64,000 nucleotides of DNA from Pisaster brevispinus. Its lineage: Eukaryota > Echinodermata > Asteroidea > Forcipulatida > Asteriidae. The notes beneath the pieces are model-generated. The model was not told the origin of the DNA and did no database searches. It saw only the letters and a program-made list of their open reading frames with translations. Made by a program: the position numbers and the translations under genes. Location of the stretch: contig JAMKCF010000041.1 of assembly GCA_023634235.1 (NCBI GenBank), positions 248,001 to 312,000 on the forward strand, read 5' to 3'. Below, piece by piece: positions 1-9,924 of the stretch (position 1 is the first letter of the stretch; every line of letters starts with the position of its first letter).

Positions 1-136
1 CCTTTGGTAATTATTACTAAAATTAATGACCATAACAAGTTATTTGATGAAAAGAACTGGAGAGCTATTGATTATAAAACATTGTTAGAACTGACATCCT
101 TTGAAGTAATGTAGTTTAATAAGGTGACATTTGACT

Positions 137-1080
137 GTAGAATTTGAAACTGTGCATGGTGGGAGTACAATCAAGTGAGGTTTGCAGTAACACCATGTAC
201 ATGAGTAGAATTTGAAACTGTGCATGGTGGGAGTACAATCAAGTGAGGTTTGCAGTAACACCATGTACATGAGTAGGATTTGAAACTTTGCATGGTGGAG
301 ATACAATCTAGTAAGGTTTGCAGTAACACCATGTACATGAGTAGGATTTGAAACTTTGCATGGTGGAGATACAATCTAGTAAGGTTTGCGGTAACACCAT
401 GTACATGAGTAGGATTTGAAACTGTGCATGGTGGGAGTACAATCAAGTGAGGTTTGCAGTAACACCATGTACATGAGTAGGATTTGAAACTTTGCATGGT
501 GGAGATACAATCTAGTAAGGTTTGCTGTACCACCATGTACATGAGTAGGATTTGAAACTTTGCAAGGTGGAGATACAATCTAGTAAGGTTTGCTGTACCA
601 CCATGTACATGAGTAGGATTTGAAACTTTGCATGGTGGAGATACAATCTAGTAAGGTTTGCTGTACCACCATGTACATGAGTAAGATTTGAAACTTTGCA
701 AGGTGGAGATACAATCTAGTAAGGTTTGCAGTAACACCATGTACATGAGTAGGATTTGAAACTTTGCATGGTGGAGATACAATCTAGTAAGGTTTGCGGT
801 AACACCATGCACATGAGTAGGATTTGAAACTTTGCATGGTGGAGATACAATCTAGTGAGGTTTGCGGTAACACCATGCACATGTGTAGGATTTGAAACTT
901 TGCATGGTGGAGATACAATCTAGTAAGGTTTGCAGTAACACCATGTACATGAGTAGGATTTAAAACTTTGCATGGTGGAGATAATATCTAGTAAGGTTTG
1001 CAGTAACACCATGTACATGAGTAAGATTTGAAACTTTGCATGGTGGGAGTACAATCAAGTGAGGTTTGCAGTAACACCAT
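137..1080. repeat. 68-bp tandem array, about 14 copies
   Basis: Start-to-start spacing of the ATGTACATGAG motif is exactly 68 bases at several points (195, 263, 331). Two unit classes are mixed: one with GGGAGTACAATCAAGTGAGG and one with GGAGATACAATCTAGTAAGG. The first class occupies both ends and one internal position. It lies upstream of gene 1, in intergenic or 5'UTR-intron sequence. Apparent - strand reading frames here are by-products of the repeat. Confidence 0.95.
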
Positions 1081-1086
1081 GACAAC

Positions 1087-1380
1087 AGGGCTCGATTTCA
1101 CAAAGAGTTAAGATTGATCTCAACTCCAAATCACTCCTTATGGGACTACTTTTGGGACGCTAGGTGGCAGCAGACTTACCAGGTAATTCCATCGTTCTCA
1201 GTGATGTGCGCATGCTCAGAACTACGTAAACAATGGAATTTTACCTGGTAAGTCTGCTGCCGCTTAGCGTTAAAAAGTCTCCCAATGCTAAGCAAAGTGT
1301 GATATCACAATACAAGTCTCTATGGCAATACTGAGAACTCATCTTAAGATGAATCTTAGTGCTTTGTGAAATCGACCCCG
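1087..1380. repeat. Foldback element B with element C nested inside
   Basis: The outer arms read CGATTTCACAAAGAGTTAAG at the left and its near complement CTTAGTGCTTTGTGAAATCG at the right. Uninterrupted relatives lie at 23257-23412 and 42284-42434, with fragments at 6800-6837 and 57418-57475. A second foldback (1148-1287) with CTAGGTGGCAGCAGACT arms sits inside; its other copy is at 44667-44795. Confidence 0.85.
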
Positions 1381-1499
1381 ATCTCTCTCGTGAGTGAGTG
1401 GAAGTTCTGAGAAGAACCTGCAGTTTCTTTGACTGTGCACTTTCTTATTCCATTAACCTTTTATTCCGGTAAGGCTAGCATTTGAATATTTTAAACAAA

Positions 1500-1800
1500 A
1501 GACCAACAGAGCATGGACTTCCTGCAAGCACAATTTGTACACAGCTCAATGGAAGACAACATCAAATCTTTCATTTCGCGAAGATTGCATTCGTGCAATG
1601 TGTGTCAACTGTATAAAAAAGGGTTCACGGCTCACAACTTGTACAGTTGTTATTTTCCAAACCCTTGAATGGGTATGTGGACATTACGATACACAATGTG
1701 AGATTTCCCATATGACCAGTGCAGTATCTTGCCTGCCAGGAAGGGCCATGGAATTTACAAGATTACTCTTTTTGTAAACAAAAGTTACATGGTCTATAAA
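1500..1800. repeat. Dispersed repeat E
   Basis: It shares segments such as CACAATTTGTACACAGCTCA and a 3' part (GCCAGGAAGGGCCATGGAAT...CATGGTCTATAA) with 38228-38570 (opposite orientation), 45480-45880 and 48490-48560. The body also follows the tRNA-like head at 26957, so E is probably the body of that SINE. Confidence 0.6.
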
Positions 1801-2084
1801 ATAAAATAATGTAGCAGCGCTAATAAAACCTAGTTTGAAGTTGTGGTAAGCATAGACAAATATACACAATAATATGAAATATCCAATTCACTTAAAAGAG
1901 TACACAAATAATAATTAATAAATTATTACTTCAATCTTCTTCCCTTTTACAAAGTAATTGAAAAAAAATCTTTCATGTAAAAGTTGGGTTTGATGAAATA
2001 GTGTAAAACATTCTTACATCACTACATGACAAAATTTAATCATTTTGGAACAGTTCTTGCCATCAGTAAGTGGGGAATACTTAA

Positions 2085-2370
2085 TAGGGAGGGTAAACTT
2101 TTGGCAATTGTCATAAGACCAGTTTTCTCACTTGGTGTGTCCCAACATAGGGCCTATGCATAAAATAACAAACCTGTGCAAAAATTGGGCTCATTATAGG
2201 TCATTAGAGCTGCAAAAAATTGCCACACTTGTTACATAAACTTGTGTGCTTTCAGATGCATAGAAAGGCTTCATGCCTAAAGCCTTTCTCAAATTCAAAT
2301 TTTCGGGTGAAAAATTACCTCTTTCTCTTAAAATAAATAGACCATCCATGGTGTTCTTTTCTCTACCATA
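2085..2370. repeat. Foldback element D, partial
   Basis: It has the D-family hallmarks: TTTTGGCAATTGTCA, AAATAACAAACCTGTG and a central AAAGGCTTCATGCCTAAAGC palindrome. It ends immediately before the acceptor of gene 1 coding exon 1 and supplies its pyrimidine-rich tract (GTGTTCTTTTCTCTACCATAG region). Other copies are at 9925-10300, 12345-12910, 23500-23870, 33960-34322, 37605-37760 and 48935-49065. Confidence 0.7.
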
Positions 2371-2373
2371 GCT

Positions 2374-3165
2374 ATGGATGAAAATCATAATGGAGACGGC
2401 GCATTGGATGTTGCAGAACAAGATGGTGAAACTCCAGCAGTCAAGACTGATAACGGGCATGCCAAGATCAAGCAGATCACAAACCACGCGAAAAAAACAT
2501 CACAGCTCCGAACTCGTACAAGGTCTGACCCAGCACCACCCCTTTCACAGAAATATGGATTTAAACGTCAGGGCAATCTGCACACCGAGGTAACTGCCCC
2601 CAACCCCAAACCTGAACCTGCTCAAGGTAAAACTATGAAGATCAGAAGATCTCTCAGTCAAAGTACAAACAGCGATGATAATTCCGAAAAAGATTTGACA
2701 GAAGTGGCGTCCAAAGGTGTCGCTCCAGTCAGTGATTTCAAAAGTAAAGAACAGTTGGTCAGCAACAAGGCCGCTGCAACATCCAGTGCTCAGGGTTCCG
2801 CTGCGGCAAGACAAGGGTTTGCTGAGACCCATCACCTCTTCGGTTTATCTGGCCCTGCAAAGAAGACCCCACCACCGTCAGCGAACCGCTCGAAGACCCA
2901 AGTGAGCCACTCCGACTCCGCACAACCCATTCCCGATCGCCCTCCTCACATGTGCCCGTCCTTACCAGCTGACAAGTACCTGACGCCCCTTCAGCAAAAG
3001 GAAAGACAGTTGCGAGAATCGAACTATCACGTCTTGAAACTGCAAAAGGTTATACAAGAGCAAACTGAGCGGATTCAGCACTTTGAGGAAGAAAAGGAGA
3101 GAGCTTTGGAAAAGTTAAGGAATCTGAAAAATGAAGAAATTCAGCTTCTTCTCGATCAAATTAAG
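2374..3165 (+). CDS. Gene 1 coding exon 1 (264 codons)
   Basis: The ATG at 2374 follows an acceptor at 2370-2371. The exon ends at the donor AAG|GTGAGT, phase 0. It encodes the disordered N-terminus, the YLTPLQQKE motif (residues 202-210) and the start of the coiled coil. The open frame runs a few codons past the donor to a stop at 3181-3183; that part is intronic. Confidence 0.8.
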
Positions 3166-6100
3166 GTGAGTAAACTCCCGTAGAATTAAAGTCATTGTAA
3201 ATACAGTGTAGTTGTTTTTGTCCATCAAAGGGGTACAAAATTGTGATTAATTTTAATACCACTCGATAAAAATGGTCTGGTGGATTATGATATTTTCGAC
3301 TGATTGACCCAAGTTAAAGGGGCTGTGTCGTCACGATCAAGGCACTCCTGTGACTGTACATGGAATTATGAACTGTCACCCAATTACTGTACCTGCGCGC
3401 GCTCTCCATAGATTTGACACGAATAGGGTGCACGCGTGCATTCTGATTGAGAGTTGATAATTCTATGTACAGCCACAGGACTGCTTTGATCATGACGACA
3501 CAGCCCCCATTTAAGGATTTGTACCAAATTGCTATATCGTCCAAGAAGAAGGTTAAAAAAGAGCCATGATTATTGTGCTTCGTTCAAAGAATATGCCCTT
3601 CATTGGCCATATGTTTTATGTAACGCAATCCCATACGGCAATCTTAAACAGGCATTGAAGCAGGATATTGTGCAGTGTGAACGCACAATAAGTGAGAGGC
3701 AAGAATTACTGGAAAGCGAGGAACGAACTTCGGCCTCTCTCACGCAACATATCGAAGACATGAAGAAAGAGTTGGAGGGTAGAGAAGCGGTGCATCAACA
3801 GAGATACCTGGATATGTACCAGAAGGTTAGGATGGAATTCCTTTTAATCTCACTTTCATTTTACAATAGACCGCAGTGGCGTCACTATTAGGGGGCGGGG
3901 GAGTGGCCAAGTGACACCCCCCCCCCCAATTGATGCCAGTGGCACCTTCCGGGCACGCACTAAATATCTGGACTTTTGACCAGAGTAAAATATTACATTT
4001 TATAAGATTTAATGTGATAATATTAATGTCTTTGTAACCTCTTTCCATTTACGCACAGGCAATGTATTAATACAAACTTGTTTTGACACTCGCGTCAGAT
4101 TATCTTACTAAAAAAAGTGTATAACAGAGAGCTGAAAGGGGGTTTGTTTAAGAGGCATGCAAACAGAAAATACACTCTTAATTGGCCTGAAGCGCCCGCC
4201 CCCCCCCCCCCGGAAAAATGGTGCATCCCTTGTGCCCCACTAACATTGTACCCAATGTGTTAAAAAACATGTTCACAGAAAAGTTTTGCTCAAAATTACG
4301 TCATTTCAGACAATACTTTCAAGAGCAAACTCAGTGACAAACACCATACATGTATATAACACCCAATATGTGGCACAGGGTGTCGCCCCCCCCCCCCTCA
4401 AAAAAGAGTCACATGGTTTAACACACTCGTTTCCCCTTGTATAGAAAATCACCCCCCCCCCCCTCCCTCGCGAAATTCGCTAAAGAATTCCTGAGATTGA
4501 GATTCCCAGAATACAAGGAAGACACAATAGGATAGGGGGCACACCATGCCACGTATGTAGCACCAAATGCAGTGACATTGACCTGGACAGCTGTTCTTTC
4601 CCCCACGATGTAAAAAGGCTATGAGACACGTTTGACAAAAACAAACTGAACATTGGCGCCGTCGGGGTTTCCTGTTGAAAGTGTATTTATATGATAATTT
4701 AGGGAAGTACAGTAATACCAGTCACAGCCGCTTTCAGCTGAAAATGTACACACGATGTGAGATAAACGGTGCGATATGTCTGTAACAAACCCGGCATTGA
4801 CAGTGGCTCCTTTTTGCCCCCCCCCCCGCCATGAGATCGGGGGGGGGGAATGCACAAGTGAGTGGTCCGATAAATTACCCCCCCCCTACACACACACACA
4901 CAAGTGTGTAACAGCCTGCAATCGTGGACCTCCTATTGTCCCTCTTTTGTTTTTAAACAGCTCCCATTGGTTTTGTACACGATTTCCAACCGTGGACCTT
5001 TCCCGAACCGTGGACCTATTGTCCTCTTTTGTTATAGGTCCCCGGTTTGAATGTGGTTACCTACTCACACACACACACGTTTGTGAATCCCGTAAATCGA
5101 GGACTTCTCTTTGTTCTCCCATTGTTTGGACTCGGTGTTTTTTTAGCGATGTCCCCATTAGTTTTGTACACTAAAGCGAAGCGAGGACGTTCTCGTTCTA
5201 TCAAACACCCAGATCCCTTTTGTTAAAGTCCTCTGTTTCAGCGGGTAGACACGCTCACACACACTGACACAAACTACGTATTTTCCCCCGCCTGTGCCCC
5301 CTCCCAAATGAAATTGTCAGGTTACTTTGCTGGGTATACATTAACGGGCTTACAACAATTTTCTTGGTTCAACTAGTGAAAAACTTGTTTATCCATCGAT
5401 TCATTTGCTACAAACTTACTCTAGTTTTTAAAACACTTAAAGTAGATGCCTGCCAGGACACATACAGTCATCTTAGTGTCAAACATTTTCCCAAGAAAAT
5501 ATTGTTTAACTTGCGGGACAACCGTGCATACAACTCTTTTTGGAGAAGTGTTGGCTCTAAAATGAGCCGGTGTTGTCTTGATGTTTGGGACAGTGTACTC
5601 CACTCTTTTGGGAGAAGTGTTGGTTCTAAAATGAGCCGGTGTTGTCTTGATGTTTGGGACAGTGTACTCCACTCTTTTGGGAGAAGTGTTGGTTCTAAAA
5701 TGAGCCGGTGTTGTCTAGATGTTTGGGACAGTGTACTCCACTCTTTTGGGAGAAGTGTTGGTTCTAAAATGAGCTGGTGTTGTCTTGATGTTTGGGACAG
5801 TGTACTCCACTCTTTTGGGAGAAGTGTTGGTTCTAAAATGAGCCGGTGTTGTCTTGATGTTTGGGACAGTGTACTCCACTCTTTTGGGAGAAGTGTTGGT
5901 TCTAAAATGAGCCGGTGTTATCTAGATGTTTGGGACAGTGTACTCCACTCTTATGGGAGAAGTGTTGGCTCTAAAATGAGCCGGTGTTGTCTAGATGTTT
6001 GGGACAGTGTACTCCACTCTTTTGGGAGAAGTGTTGGTTCTAAAATGAGCCGGTGTTGTCTAGATGTTTGGGACAGTCTACTCCACTCTTTTGGGAGAAG

Positions 6101-9100
6101 TGTTGGCTCTAAAATGAGCCGGTGTTGTCTTGATGTTTGGGACAGTGTACTCTACTCTTTTGGGCGAAGTGTTGGCTCTAAAATGAGCCGGTGTTGTCTA
6201 GATGTTTGGGACAGTGTACTCCACTCTTTTGGGCGAAGTGTTGGTTCTGAGAAGAACCGCCGTAGTCTCGACGAGACTCTGTTCATGTTCAGGAGAATAC
6301 AAACAGTACACTGAAGACGAGAAGAGTATACTGTTCGAAACGTCGAGGCCACACCGGTTCTTTTCAGAATCAACACTCCCAAAATAATTGTATACATGGT
6401 TGTATACCTGCAAGTTTACTACTATAAATGTTTACATTCCATATGTGTTTTTTCTTTCTTGGTAAGCAGTTTTGCAACAGCTATTTCTATTTTTACACTA
6501 CAAATTTTCTTATATATCCACTCCATGCATGCAAAGCTTCAAATATCACTTCAATTGTTTTTCCTCGTACCAATTTCAGGGGCGTGAGGCCCAGCTGATC
6601 GACCAAGAGGAAGATCTTATGTGTTCCGCGATTGCTACTGCCCCGACTAAAGATGCTCCAACTCGCCATCTGGTCAAGAGCTTGGAGAAGAAGGAGCAGG
6701 AATTGGAGAAACTCAGACAGACATTCCGCGAGGATGTCTACCACAAGAGTCCTTTGCTGGATACAGATTCTGCTGCTCAGGTAAATAGGGACCTGATGGG
6801 GCCGATTTCACAAAGCACTAAGATTCAACTTAACCCTTCGTGACACCATCGCTCACTTATTGAGTTTTTAATTAAAAAGTAATTATTTTTGTTTAATCTA
6901 AAAAATTCCAAGTTTCACAACTGCACCTAGCCAAATAGCATGCCAAATCTCTTATCACTATCCGGGGTTTGTTTTTCACTAACACAATCAAACAATGACC
7001 CGTTCTCCAGGAATTCCCATAGGAATTGTACAGCAATTACTTAGCCTTGCTAAGTTGTGTGAACAAAGGGTGTCATTCCAAGAAATAGTTGATTAAGCAG
7101 AAAGAGACATGTGGGCTCATCTCAAAATACAATTTTGCTTGAATTGATTTTATTTAGTCAAAAGGGTCTATATCTAATGATTTGGGTGATTTATAAGTGA
7201 TTTGGTTCTTCACAGAAATGTATTACACGCTAAAATCAAACTGTTACTTAACAAGTAAGGCATGGCGAAATGGTGTGATTTTTTTTGGGATGGTGTCACG
7301 AAAAGTTTTAAGATGAGTTATTATTATCTATTTCTGGTAATGAAACCAATGAAATCTTATAAGTATACTTAATTACATGTACTGTGGCTCCCAAGCCTAA
7401 GGGCCATGTCACACGAGGCAATTTACAGGCAACCAGTTCCAGGCAATCTCCATGAAGAAAAGGCATTCACAATTCAATGTTCATATATTTTTCTTGGGGA
7501 TCATAAGACATTGTTTGAAAAATTACTCCTGTGCTACCAAAGTGGTCCTGTAGCATCCACTACAGTTGGTTGCCTCCAAGTTGCCTGTAAAAGTTGCCTC
7601 GTGTGACAAGGCCCTATGGAAACCTGTAAGCAAAGGGAACTTGTGAACCAGAACACCAGGTTAACCCTATAATCAGCAGCATAGCCAGGACTTTTTCGGT
7701 GGGGGCACGGGGGGGGGGGCACGGGGGAAGGGGCACATGGGGGCACTGCTTTTAAGTGGGGGCCAGGGGAAATGGGCTTGTCAGTGCTGGGGTCATGCTT
7801 TTATTTTGAAAGGGGGTACGCTGCAGGGGCCACCATCCTCTTATGTTCTTGGCATTTTTTGTGGCCGCGGTAGCGATCCCGATCGCGATCGTTCACTACA
7901 TAGGATCAAACACGCATTTCCCCTTTCTCCCTTTTCTTTTTCTTTTTTTTCTATTTGTGAGCACTAGTGCAATTTTTTTCGTTGGGGCACGTAGGGGCCA
8001 CTTCAGCCACAACTTGTTTTGTATTTATTTATTTTATTTCATTTTTGGTGACCCTACCTTGTGACAATTCGAGTTATGCATGCATGTGGCTACAGCATAA
8101 TCACTAAACAAAGAACCATCTGGTAGATGTGTTTCAAACACTGACGCAAAATCGCGTCTGATCAAACATTACATTCTATCGATCCGTTCAAGCTCAAGGC
8201 AGTTACACAAAGGTCGATATACACGCTGACAACTAACCTGTTACATTTTCCAAAAGATATCTTGCGTGCTATTCCATAATATTTATTGGTTTTACCCATA
8301 CACTGATGTGTGTATCAAGGCGTATTACTCGGGTGGGATTCGAACCGACCTTTGCCATTCCAGAGCAGATGTCTTACCACTCGACCATCGAGAATACCAG
8401 ATAGAGGCAGTTCGAATCCCTTGCGCGAATTAAACATCTATCCCATAATGCTTGTGGGCTAAGAAATAAGACGGTCCATCAGGTAGGCCTACGCCCTACA
8501 AAAGGGAGAAAACAAAGCGTCGACTCATTAATATTTGTTAGGTCCTCAAAATATTCTATATTAGACAGATTTGAGAGCCCAATAAAAGGGGGTACAGCGT
8601 AACAAATTTGCCAAATAATGTGACCTGCGGGTCGTTGACTTCCAACTTGAGGTATTTTCGATGACATAGTCCCTGAAAATGTTTCCTTTTTGCCGCAAGG
8701 TGTAGGTACATTTTTCAAAATAGATGCTCGGAAGTTTCAAAAATTACACCGGTGTAGGGGTGTTTTATTTGGAGGGAGAATAACTCAACGGGCCTTCGGA
8801 CTCCTCGCATCAAATTGATTTCTAAGTATTTTTTGAATATTTAGCATTTTGCACTGTATGCTATGGAAGTTTTCCAGGCAACTTGGAGGCAACCAACCGC
8901 AGTGCACGCTACAGGACCACTTTGGTAGCACATGAATAACTTTTCAAGCAATGTCTTACGATCCTAAAGAAAAATACGTAAACATTCAAATGTGAGTGTA
9001 TTTTCTTCTTGGAGATTGCCTGGAACTGGTTGCCAGTAAATTGCCCCGTGTGACATGGCCCCTACACTCTAAAAGTAGCTCGACATGATAATGTTGGGTT

Positions 9101-9893
9101 TGTGAATCCCTGATGTAGCAGACTGGGGAAATATTTGTGGGAATTGTTCCTTTAATGATACGCATAATAGAACCTGGCTCACAGTCAAAGTATGTCATAA
9201 GGAAATACTTTGCTGTTGGGCCATCGCCCTATCGCCCAATTTGTCCTTTGAAAACAATATAGCAAAGCAATGACAGTTAAATTGTATTCTTCTCAAAATG
9301 GCTGCCAATGCTTTTGTTGTTGAGCGATGACCATATTTTTTTTATAGCCAAACATCTTTCTATTGACATACTGTACTGTGTGATAATTTGTGCGCAATAT
9401 AAGATGTCACAGTTATTATTATTATTAGTGATGTTTATATATCATGTATTGAAGTTTGTGATATTGTTGATATATTAATAATTGATGATGCTAATATATA
9501 CAATTTGTGTAATCGATAGATTATTGATGTTGGTATTGATATTGGAGTAGGTGTCGATGATTTCAATTATTGATACTGATATTTATGAATATATCAATTA
9601 TTGTTGTCGATATTAATGCAGGTATAGATATTGAAAAGTGCTGTGTAACAACAATATCATTATTGTTATTGATATTTATGCATGTTGAGATATTGAATAA
9701 TGCTGTGTAATAATAATATCAATTATTGTTATTGATATTTATACAGGTTGAGATACTGAAGAGTGCTGTGTACTACTACCTGACAGACAGACAGTCAGAT
9801 ATCAATCTGAGCGTCATGTTATCAATGCTGAGCTACAGTCCAGTACAGAAGACGAATATCATCAGTCACCTCAAGAAAAAGAAACCCAAGTAG
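2374..9893 (+). CDS. Spliced coiled-coil protein, 437 aa, syntaphilin/syntabulin-like motif
   Basis: Four coding exons (2374-3165, 3652-3825, 6580-6780, 9747-9893) join with phase-0 introns into 437 codons. Residues 1-200 are polar, rich in Ser, Lys and Gln, and probably disordered. Residues 202-210 read YLTPLQQKE, a motif I recall from the N-terminal part of the syntaphilin/syntabulin coiled coil. Residues about 210-360 are heptad-rich with many Glu, Lys and Gln. The last 48 residues form a short hydrophobic/helical tail (VEILKSAVYYYLTD...) ending in a basic KKKKPK; it loosely resembles a GRIP-type C-terminus. There is no signal peptide or membrane segment, unlike vertebrate syntaphilin. A cytoplasmic, cytoskeletal or Golgi-associated role is inference. 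An acceptor (CCATAG) sits two bases before the ATG, so a 5'UTR exon lies upstream and was not identified. The CDS model is strong; the family name is tentative. Confidence 0.7.
3166..3651. other. Gene 1 intron 1
   Basis: A 486-base intron. It contains an imperfect inverted repeat: GGGGCTGTGTCGTCACGATC near 3318 and its complement near 3490 flank about 150 bp. No gene seen. Confidence 0.7.
3652..3825 (+). CDS. Gene 1 coding exon 2 (58 codons)
   Basis: Acceptor TTAAACAG|GCATTG and donor CAGAAG|GTTAGG, both phase 0. It encodes a Glu/Gln/Arg-rich coiled-coil stretch from ALKQDIVQCERT to RYLDMYQK. The frame is open upstream of the acceptor, but that part has no coiled-coil character. Confidence 0.8.
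3888..4890. repeat. Homopolymer C/G-rich stretch in gene 1 intron 2
   Basis: At least five runs of 8-13 C (near 3918, 4199, 4387, 4452 and 4817), one G run, and CA dinucleotides near 4888 and 5062. No coding signal; such tracts are prone to sequencing and assembly length error. Confidence 0.8.
4900..5340. repeat. Imperfect repeats with CGTGGACC motif
   Basis: CGTGGACCTCCTATTGTCC, CGTGGACCTTTCCCGAACC and similar phrases recur with CA-rich spacers. A GTGGAC-rich stretch near 33415-33560 may be related. No gene seen. Confidence 0.45.
5537..6262. repeat. 69-bp tandem array, about 10.5 copies, in gene 1 intron 2
   Basis: The unit is GGGAGAAGTGTTGGTTCTAA followed by a ~49-base remainder ending CAGTGTACTCCACTCTTTT. 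Because 69 is divisible by 3, a + strand frame of 316 codons (5364-6314) stays open through the array (units of RSVGSKMSRCCLDVWDSVLH type). I treat that frame as an artefact. The array merges into a foldback (to about 6385) whose right arm has CGAAACGTCGAGGCCACACC, so it seems to be an internal amplification of one arm. Confidence 0.93.
6580..6780 (+). CDS. Gene 1 coding exon 3 (67 codons)
   Basis: Acceptor after a pyrimidine-rich tract (CCAATTTCAG|GGGCGT) and donor GCTCAG|GTAAAT, phase 0. It encodes GREAQLIDQEEDL, a spacer, and a second charged helix (LVKSLEKKEQELEKLRQ). The frame stays open past the donor into a foldback-repeat fragment, which I exclude. Confidence 0.8.
6800..7400. other. 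Gene 1 intron 3, first part
   Basis: A short element-B fragment lies at 6800-6837, then AT-rich sequence without open frames. No gene seen. Confidence 0.6.
7401..7615. mobile_element. MITE-like element F, complete copy
   Basis: The ends carry terminal inverted repeats of about 21 bp, consensus GGGCCWTGTCACACGAGGCA, and the element is 215 bp with no coding capacity. A second complete copy lies at 60085-60274 and a truncated inverted copy at 8868-9062. No clear target-site duplication was seen. Confidence 0.75.
7670..8060. repeat. G/C-homopolymer dispersed repeat
   Basis: It contains AGCATAGCCAGGACTTTT followed by G-rich then T-rich stretches. A related C-rich segment ending GGCTACGCTGCTGGTTCTGG lies at 10466-10680 in the opposite sense. 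No coding signal. Confidence 0.4.
8290..8440 (-). mobile_element. tRNA-derived SINE, family K
   Basis: On the - strand it carries an A-box-like region (GTGGTAAGACATCTGCTCTGG type) and a B-box-like GGTTCGAATCCCACCC. Relatives are at 20290-20460 (-) and 57128-57300 (+). The arms do not fold into a functional tRNA. Confidence 0.65.
8462..8868 (-). repeat. Long dispersed repeat H, inverted copy
   Basis: It is the reverse complement of 35145-35610 and shares parts with 32480-32910. Shared landmarks include ATTACACCGGTGTAGGGGTG, GGAGGGAGAATAACTC and ATTTTGCACTGTATG. No intact open frame is shared among the copies. Confidence 0.8.
8868..9062 (-). mobile_element. MITE-like element F, truncated inverted copy
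   Basis: Inverted relative of 7401-7615. It keeps the inner GGCAACTTGGAGGCAACCAA and the terminal TTGCCCCGTGTGACATGGCC, but has lost the opposite terminus where it abuts repeat H. Confidence 0.75.
9600..9780 (+). repeat. ~62-bp duplication covering an acceptor and exon start
   Basis: Three successive units contain (GTT/GTA)GAGATA-like starts at 9622, 9684 and 9747, each followed by TGAA..GTGCTGTGTA and separated by AT-rich ATATCAATTATTG spacers. The third unit is the real acceptor and first codons of the last exon of gene 1. Confidence 0.85.
9747..9893 (+). CDS. Gene 1 terminal coding exon (48 codons plus stop)
   Basis: Acceptor TTTATACAG|GTTGAG, phase 0, stop TAG at 9891-9893. It encodes a hydrophobic helical tail followed by a lysine cluster. 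Decayed copies of this acceptor and exon start lie about 62 and 125 bp upstream, so the exon edge is part of a local tandem duplication. The exon is short, but its frame and phase fit exons 1-3. Confidence 0.7.
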   Translation, partial: VEILKSAVYYYLTDRQSDINLSVMLSMLSYSPVQKTNIISHLKKKKPK

Positions 9894-9924
9894 CAGCTAG
9901 GACTTCACACGTCTGTCTTAAAGG

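Noticed and set aside
171..578. 135-codon - strand frame
   Set aside because: It lies entirely within the 68-bp array; the residue pattern simply repeats with the array.
137..1080. CRISPR array
   Set aside because: The whole 68-bp unit is repeated with no unique spacers, and the context is eukaryotic.
5364..6314. 316-codon + strand frame as a protein gene
   Set aside because: It consists almost wholly of a 69-bp tandem array inside a gene-1 intron, with no known domain. Divisibility by three explains the open frame.
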